Shown one piece after another: positions 33,625-33,715 of a DNA stretch of 33,715 nt. The translations under genes and the position numbers were made by a program. Position 1 is the first letter of the stretch, and each line of letters begins with the position of its first letter. The notes beneath the pieces were generated by a model. It was not told the origin of the DNA. It did not search any database and saw only the letters and a list, made by a program, of their open reading frames with translations. The stretch comes from an uncultured Woeseiaceae bacterium (GTDB taxonomy: Bacteria; Pseudomonadota; Gammaproteobacteria; Steroidobacterales; Woeseiaceae): contig CALZMQ010000040.1 of the NCBI GenBank assembly GCA_945788625.1, positions 34,543 through 68,257 of the forward strand. Reading direction: 5' to 3'.

Positions 33625-33715
33625 ATGAGTTTCCCGTTGCGAACGGACGACGTTCTTCGTCGTCATTTCATTCCGGCCGCGTTTGCGCTGGCATTGCTTG
33701 CAGGTCCCGCGCCGG
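33625..33715 (+). CDS. N-terminal fragment of an exported protein, cut by the window end
   Basis: ATG 33625, preceded by AGGGGG at a good spacing, opens a frame that stays open to the window end. The 30 visible residues, MSFPLRTDDVLRRHFIPAAF then ALALLAGPAP, have a charged N-terminus and a hydrophobic core, as in a signal peptide. The family cannot be told from this. It lies 187 bases after the CapA gene, in a stretch where no terminator with a T-run was seen. Confidence 0.55.
   Translation, partial: MSFPLRTDDVLRRHFIPAAFALALLAGPAP

Overview
The window is high-GC DNA from a gammaproteobacterium. The evidence is a set of typically gammaproteobacterial blocks: dapF-DUF484-xerC, hslVU, ubiEJB, algZ-algR-hemC-hemD-hemX-hemY, and ubiK beside comM (yifB). 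The large TonB-dependent receptor, the TorF-type porin beside glnK-amtB and the REP/RAYT content suggest a free-living aquatic or soil heterotroph, perhaps a Woeseia-like or Chromatiales-like lineage; that placement is inference. Most of the window is housekeeping. No phage, plasmid, CRISPR, rRNA or tRNA was recognised.

Layout: (1) 1-365 holds the tail of an unknown gene and non-coding sequence. (2) 365-1435 has a small DUF6763-like gene and trmB on the minus strand. (3) 1575-5299 has a TonB-dependent receptor, a PlsC-type acyltransferase (minus) and a FkbM methyltransferase. (4) 5307-12799 is one minus-strand block, read dapF > DUF484 > xerC > hslV > hslU > ubiE > ubiJ > ubiB, covering lysine/cell-wall precursor synthesis, chromosome dimer resolution, proteolysis and ubiquinone synthesis. 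(5) 12909-13547 is an orphan ParA-type ATPase. (6) 13596-20479 is a minus-strand block read algZ > algR > hemC > hemD > hemX > hemY > SDR, joining a LytTR two-component system to tetrapyrrole synthesis. (7) 20552-23593 has a DUF4124 protein and the unit porin > glnK > amtB, preceded by a strong sigma-54-type promoter with candidate IHF and NtrC sites. (8) 23840-25634 has ubiK and comM. (9) 25658-27486 is the accessory island: a REP-associated tyrosine transposase (RAYT) bounded by a 20-bp repeat, an S1/P1-type nuclease whose start codon and first residues lie in another copy of that repeat, and a further copy downstream. (10) 27488-31378 has a cytochrome c5-like protein, an M14 peptidase lipoprotein, a DadA-like amino-acid dehydrogenase and a broken LysR regulator, all minus. 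(11) 31434-33437 is a CapA-like multidomain exported protein, followed by the first 30 codons of another exported protein.

The most unusual signals come from two small repeat families. One is a REP-like sequence with core CGTAGGAGCGGC, found at four loci; at three of them the TAG inside the core is the stop codon of the neighbouring gene (hslV, the SDR, ubiK). The other is the RAYT-linked repeat AAATAAACCTGACACC, present four times around the RAYT and nuclease; it contains the RAYT stop codon and encodes the N-terminus of the nuclease signal peptide. No clearly new multi-gene system was found. The best candidates for follow-up are the RAYT/nuclease arrangement, the stop-codon placement of the REP family, and the nitrogen-type control of the porin-glnK-amtB unit.
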